Source of the DNA: Diacronema lutheri
Lineage: Eukaryota > Haptophyta > Pavlovophyceae > Pavlovales > Pavlovaceae
DNA: 64,000 bases
Direction: 5' to 3'
NCBI GenBank assembly: GCA_019448385.1
Contig: JAGTXO010000023.1
Location: forward strand, 1 to 64,000
Part shown: positions 62,032-64,000 of the stretch, piece by piece
How positions within the stretch are numbered: position 1 is the stretch's first letter
Layout of the letters: the number at the start of each line of letters is the position of its first letter
Notes under the pieces: model-generated
Databases searched by the model: none
The model's input: the letters and a program-made list of their open reading frames with translations, nothing else
Told to the model about the DNA's origin: nothing
Position numbers and translations under genes: made by a program

Positions 62032-63307
62032 ATGGACGCGGAGCTGCGCGAGGCGCACGAGCGCGCGCTCCGCGGCCTGACGCCGTCCAAGGAGTCAATC
62101 CGCCGCGCCGTCGCCTTCATCTCCTCGCGCTCCGACGAGCGCCAGATGTTCCAGCTCGCGTCCGACGTGATTGCGCGCATGGCCGCGGCCGAGAGCGCGG
62201 CGGCGCGGCTGCCGCTCTTCTGCGTGCTCGACTCGGTGTGCCAGAAGGCGAAGAGCGCCAAGCGCGCCGACTTTCTCGCCCTGATGCAGCCCAACCTCAC
62301 CGTCGCCCTCTCCGTCGTGCTGCGGCGCGTCGACGGCGGCGACGAGCATGCGGACGAGCGCGCGACGCGCCAGCTCGTGGGCAGGGTTCTCGACAACTGG
62401 CGCCGCCAGCGCGTCTTCGACGAGGACGCGCTGTGCCAGGCCGATGCGCAGCTCGGCGCCACGCGCGTCGACGGTGACGGCGACGACCGTGCCGGCGCGC
62501 GCGCGCCGGACGCAGCTGGCGCCTCTCCTCTCGGCGCGGCGCTCGACGCGCTCGGCTCTTCTCCGCTCGACGCAGCGGGCGGCGGCGCGGGCGGCGAGTC
62601 GGACGACTCGCAGCAGCAGCTGCTCGAGCTGCTCGGCGCGAGCGAAGACAACGGCGCCCTCACCGGCGCGAACGGCCGCGCGGCCGGCCGCGCACGCGCA
62701 CGAGGCGACGGCGGTACCGGCGACGCCATCGTGAACGGTGGCTCCCCGCTCTCGCTCGGCTCGTCGCTGCAGTCGTCGCCCGAGGCGGTGGGCGGGCGCG
62801 AGCTTGGCGGCGCGCGCGCGCCGCGCGCGCGGCGCGGCGCGGGCGGCAGCGCGGATGGCACGGACGCCACCGGCGCGCGGCGTGGTGGTGCCGGCGCCGC
62901 CGGCCGTTACGCGGCGGCCGAATCGCTCAGCGCCGGACTGGACGCGCTGCACCAGCAGAGCAAGGCGGAGCGCGTGGAGCTGCGGCTGCGCACGGAGGGC
63001 GAGCCCCCCGACGCCGAATTCGACGAGTGGTGGCGCGAAATGGGCGCGCTACGCACCGAGCAGCTGCTCGCGCTCCTCGCGCTACGCTGCGCGGTCGCGG
63101 TGCGCCGGGACGGCCACGGCTGGGTGTGTGACCGTGGCGTCTTCCCGCACTGGGACCCCATCTTCTTCCCGCCGGCGCGCAGGGATCCCGCTGACCCGCC
63201 CGCCGAGTGGCCACGGCACTCGCCCAGTCCGCCGCCCGCCGGTGCGGCGGCGGCGGCGGAGGCGGCGGCGGACGCAGCGGCGGGGTTGTCGCCGCCGCCG
63301 CCGCGGC

Positions 63308-63343
<36 letters not shown>

Positions 63344-64000
63344 GGCCGCTGCCACCGCCGCCGCCGCCGCTTGCTGCCCGCGCGATCGGCGGCGGATCCG
63401 CGCGCGCCGCGGCAGCGGCGGAGGCGGCACGTGCGAACGGCGGCAATGGCGGTAACGGCTGCAATGGCGGTAACGGCTGCGATGGCAGCAATCACCGAAA
63501 TGGCGGCGCAGCGCGCGCTGCCGACGCGTCGCCTCCGCCGCCGCCGCGCCGCATCGGCGGCGGAGGCGGCGGCGACATTGGCCGCGAGCGCGCGCGGTGG
63601 ACGTGGACGCGCTCGCCTTCGCTCGCGCGCGGTCGCGGTCGCGCAGCTGATCGTGCCCAACCCGCAGGCCACGCCGCGGAGCGGCACGCGCGGCCCGTTG
63701 GCCCGCTCCCGCCGCGTGCGCGCGCGCGCGTCAGCCCAAGCGGCCGCAGCCGCAGCCGCAGCCGCAGCCGCGGCCGCGGCGCGCGCTCGCCACTGCCCGC
63801 TGCGCGCCGTCCGCGCTCGCCGCTCGGCGCGCGAAGAGTGAGCCGCAGCCGCAGCCGCAGCCGCAGTGCCAGCCGCAGCCGCAGCCGCAGTGCCAGCCGC
63901 AGCCGCAGCCGCAGTGCCAGCCGCAGCCGCAGCCGCAGTGCCAGCCGCAGCCGCAGCCGCAGTGCCAGCCGCAGCCGCAGCTTCTCCGGCAGCAGCCGCA
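62032..64000 (+). CDS. CTD-interacting domain (CID) protein with RS domain, 3' partial
   Basis: The frame from ATG 62032 is open to the end of the window, so the gene is truncated at its 3' side. Residues 1-125 form a CID/RPR domain (LTPSKESIRRAVAFISSRSD, LPLFCVLDSVCQKAKSAKRA, QLVGRVLDNWRRQRVF), a fold that binds the phosphorylated RNA polymerase II C-terminal tail. A second ordinary-looking region (DEWWREMGALRTEQLLALLA, then GWVCDRGVFPHWDPIFFP) is followed by polyproline, an Asn-Gly repeat, and a long RS domain. The RS domain is partly made of a repeated SRSRSRSA octapeptide. CID plus RS suggests a co-transcriptional splicing or 3'-processing factor (SCAF/CHERP-like); no SURP or RRM is visible in the part seen. 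Confidence 0.82.
63842..63985. repeat. 24-bp coding repeat (SRSRSRSA)
   Basis: About five to six copies of the 24-base unit AGCCGCAGCCGCAGCCGCAG plus TGCC lie in the RS domain of the CID protein at the window edge. The unit maintains frame. Confidence 0.85.

Overview
This is a chromosome end from a GC-rich eukaryote. The window opens at base 1 with about 60 telomeric repeats and then runs inward through about 63.6 kb of unique sequence. GC is very high by eye but was not computed. Genes are intron-poor. Most introns are short (about 80-220 bp), GC-rich, and typically begin GTGCGC and end GCAG; at least two appear to use GC donors. One gene encodes a chlorophyll-binding (LHC/ELIP superfamily) protein whose spliced N-terminus is a signal peptide followed by AYAP, the pattern of plastids of red-algal secondary origin. 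An IFT70 gene implies a flagellum. Together with the base composition, a flagellate haptophyte (Pavlova/Diacronema-like or prymnesiophyte) is the best guess. This is inference, not proof.

Layout. 1-455: telomere (C-strand CCCTTA, G-strand TAAGGG) grading into degenerate variants. 456-3068: subtelomeric sequence with no confident gene. 3069-4433: F-box/ankyrin-like repeat gene. 4747-9970: a mobile-element zone holding one apparently intact two-exon minus-strand gene, a frameshifted tyrosine recombinase relic and a long plus-strand transposase-like relic, ending in a 47-base G homopolymer. 10015-26406: GST, IFT70, an unknown coiled-coil protein, SDE2, a PCIF1-type cap methyltransferase, prohibitin-2, two unknown proteins, a TPR + CS-domain protein and the LHC-like protein. 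26558-38311: SF3B1, a small membrane protein, a PAS-like protein, a P-loop kinase and eIF3c. 38575-53536: a 15-kb gene for a giant secreted PKHD1L1/fibrocystin-like protein (IPT/TIG, PA14, two G8 domains, parallel beta-helix) with two algal-type proline-rich hinges. 53752-64000: BRX1, a nucleotide-sugar transporter, an armadillo-like secreted protein, a cysteine-rich secreted protein, a polytopic membrane protein, a GT4 glycosyltransferase and a CID/RS-domain protein that runs off the window.

Most genes inside the subtelomere are single-copy housekeeping genes. RNA metabolism is prominent (SDE2, PCIF1, SF3B1, eIF3c, BRX1, CID-RS), as are secretory-pathway and surface proteins (PKHD1-like, sugar transporter, glycosyltransferase, cysteine-rich protein). 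I see no operon-like logic. Packing is very tight: five divergent gene pairs have start codons 48-151 bp apart, and convergent pairs end as little as 33 bp apart.

Tandem amplification within coding sequence is a recurring theme: 81-bp ankyrin-like units, WDATP units in SF3B1, an 18-bp TMPTVG minisatellite, SP(n) proline arrays, SVEMAQI triplets and SRSRSRSA octapeptides. Exon structures were derived by matching reading frames across GT/GC-AG junctions by eye and have no transcript support. No tRNA, rRNA or CRISPR array was recognised.
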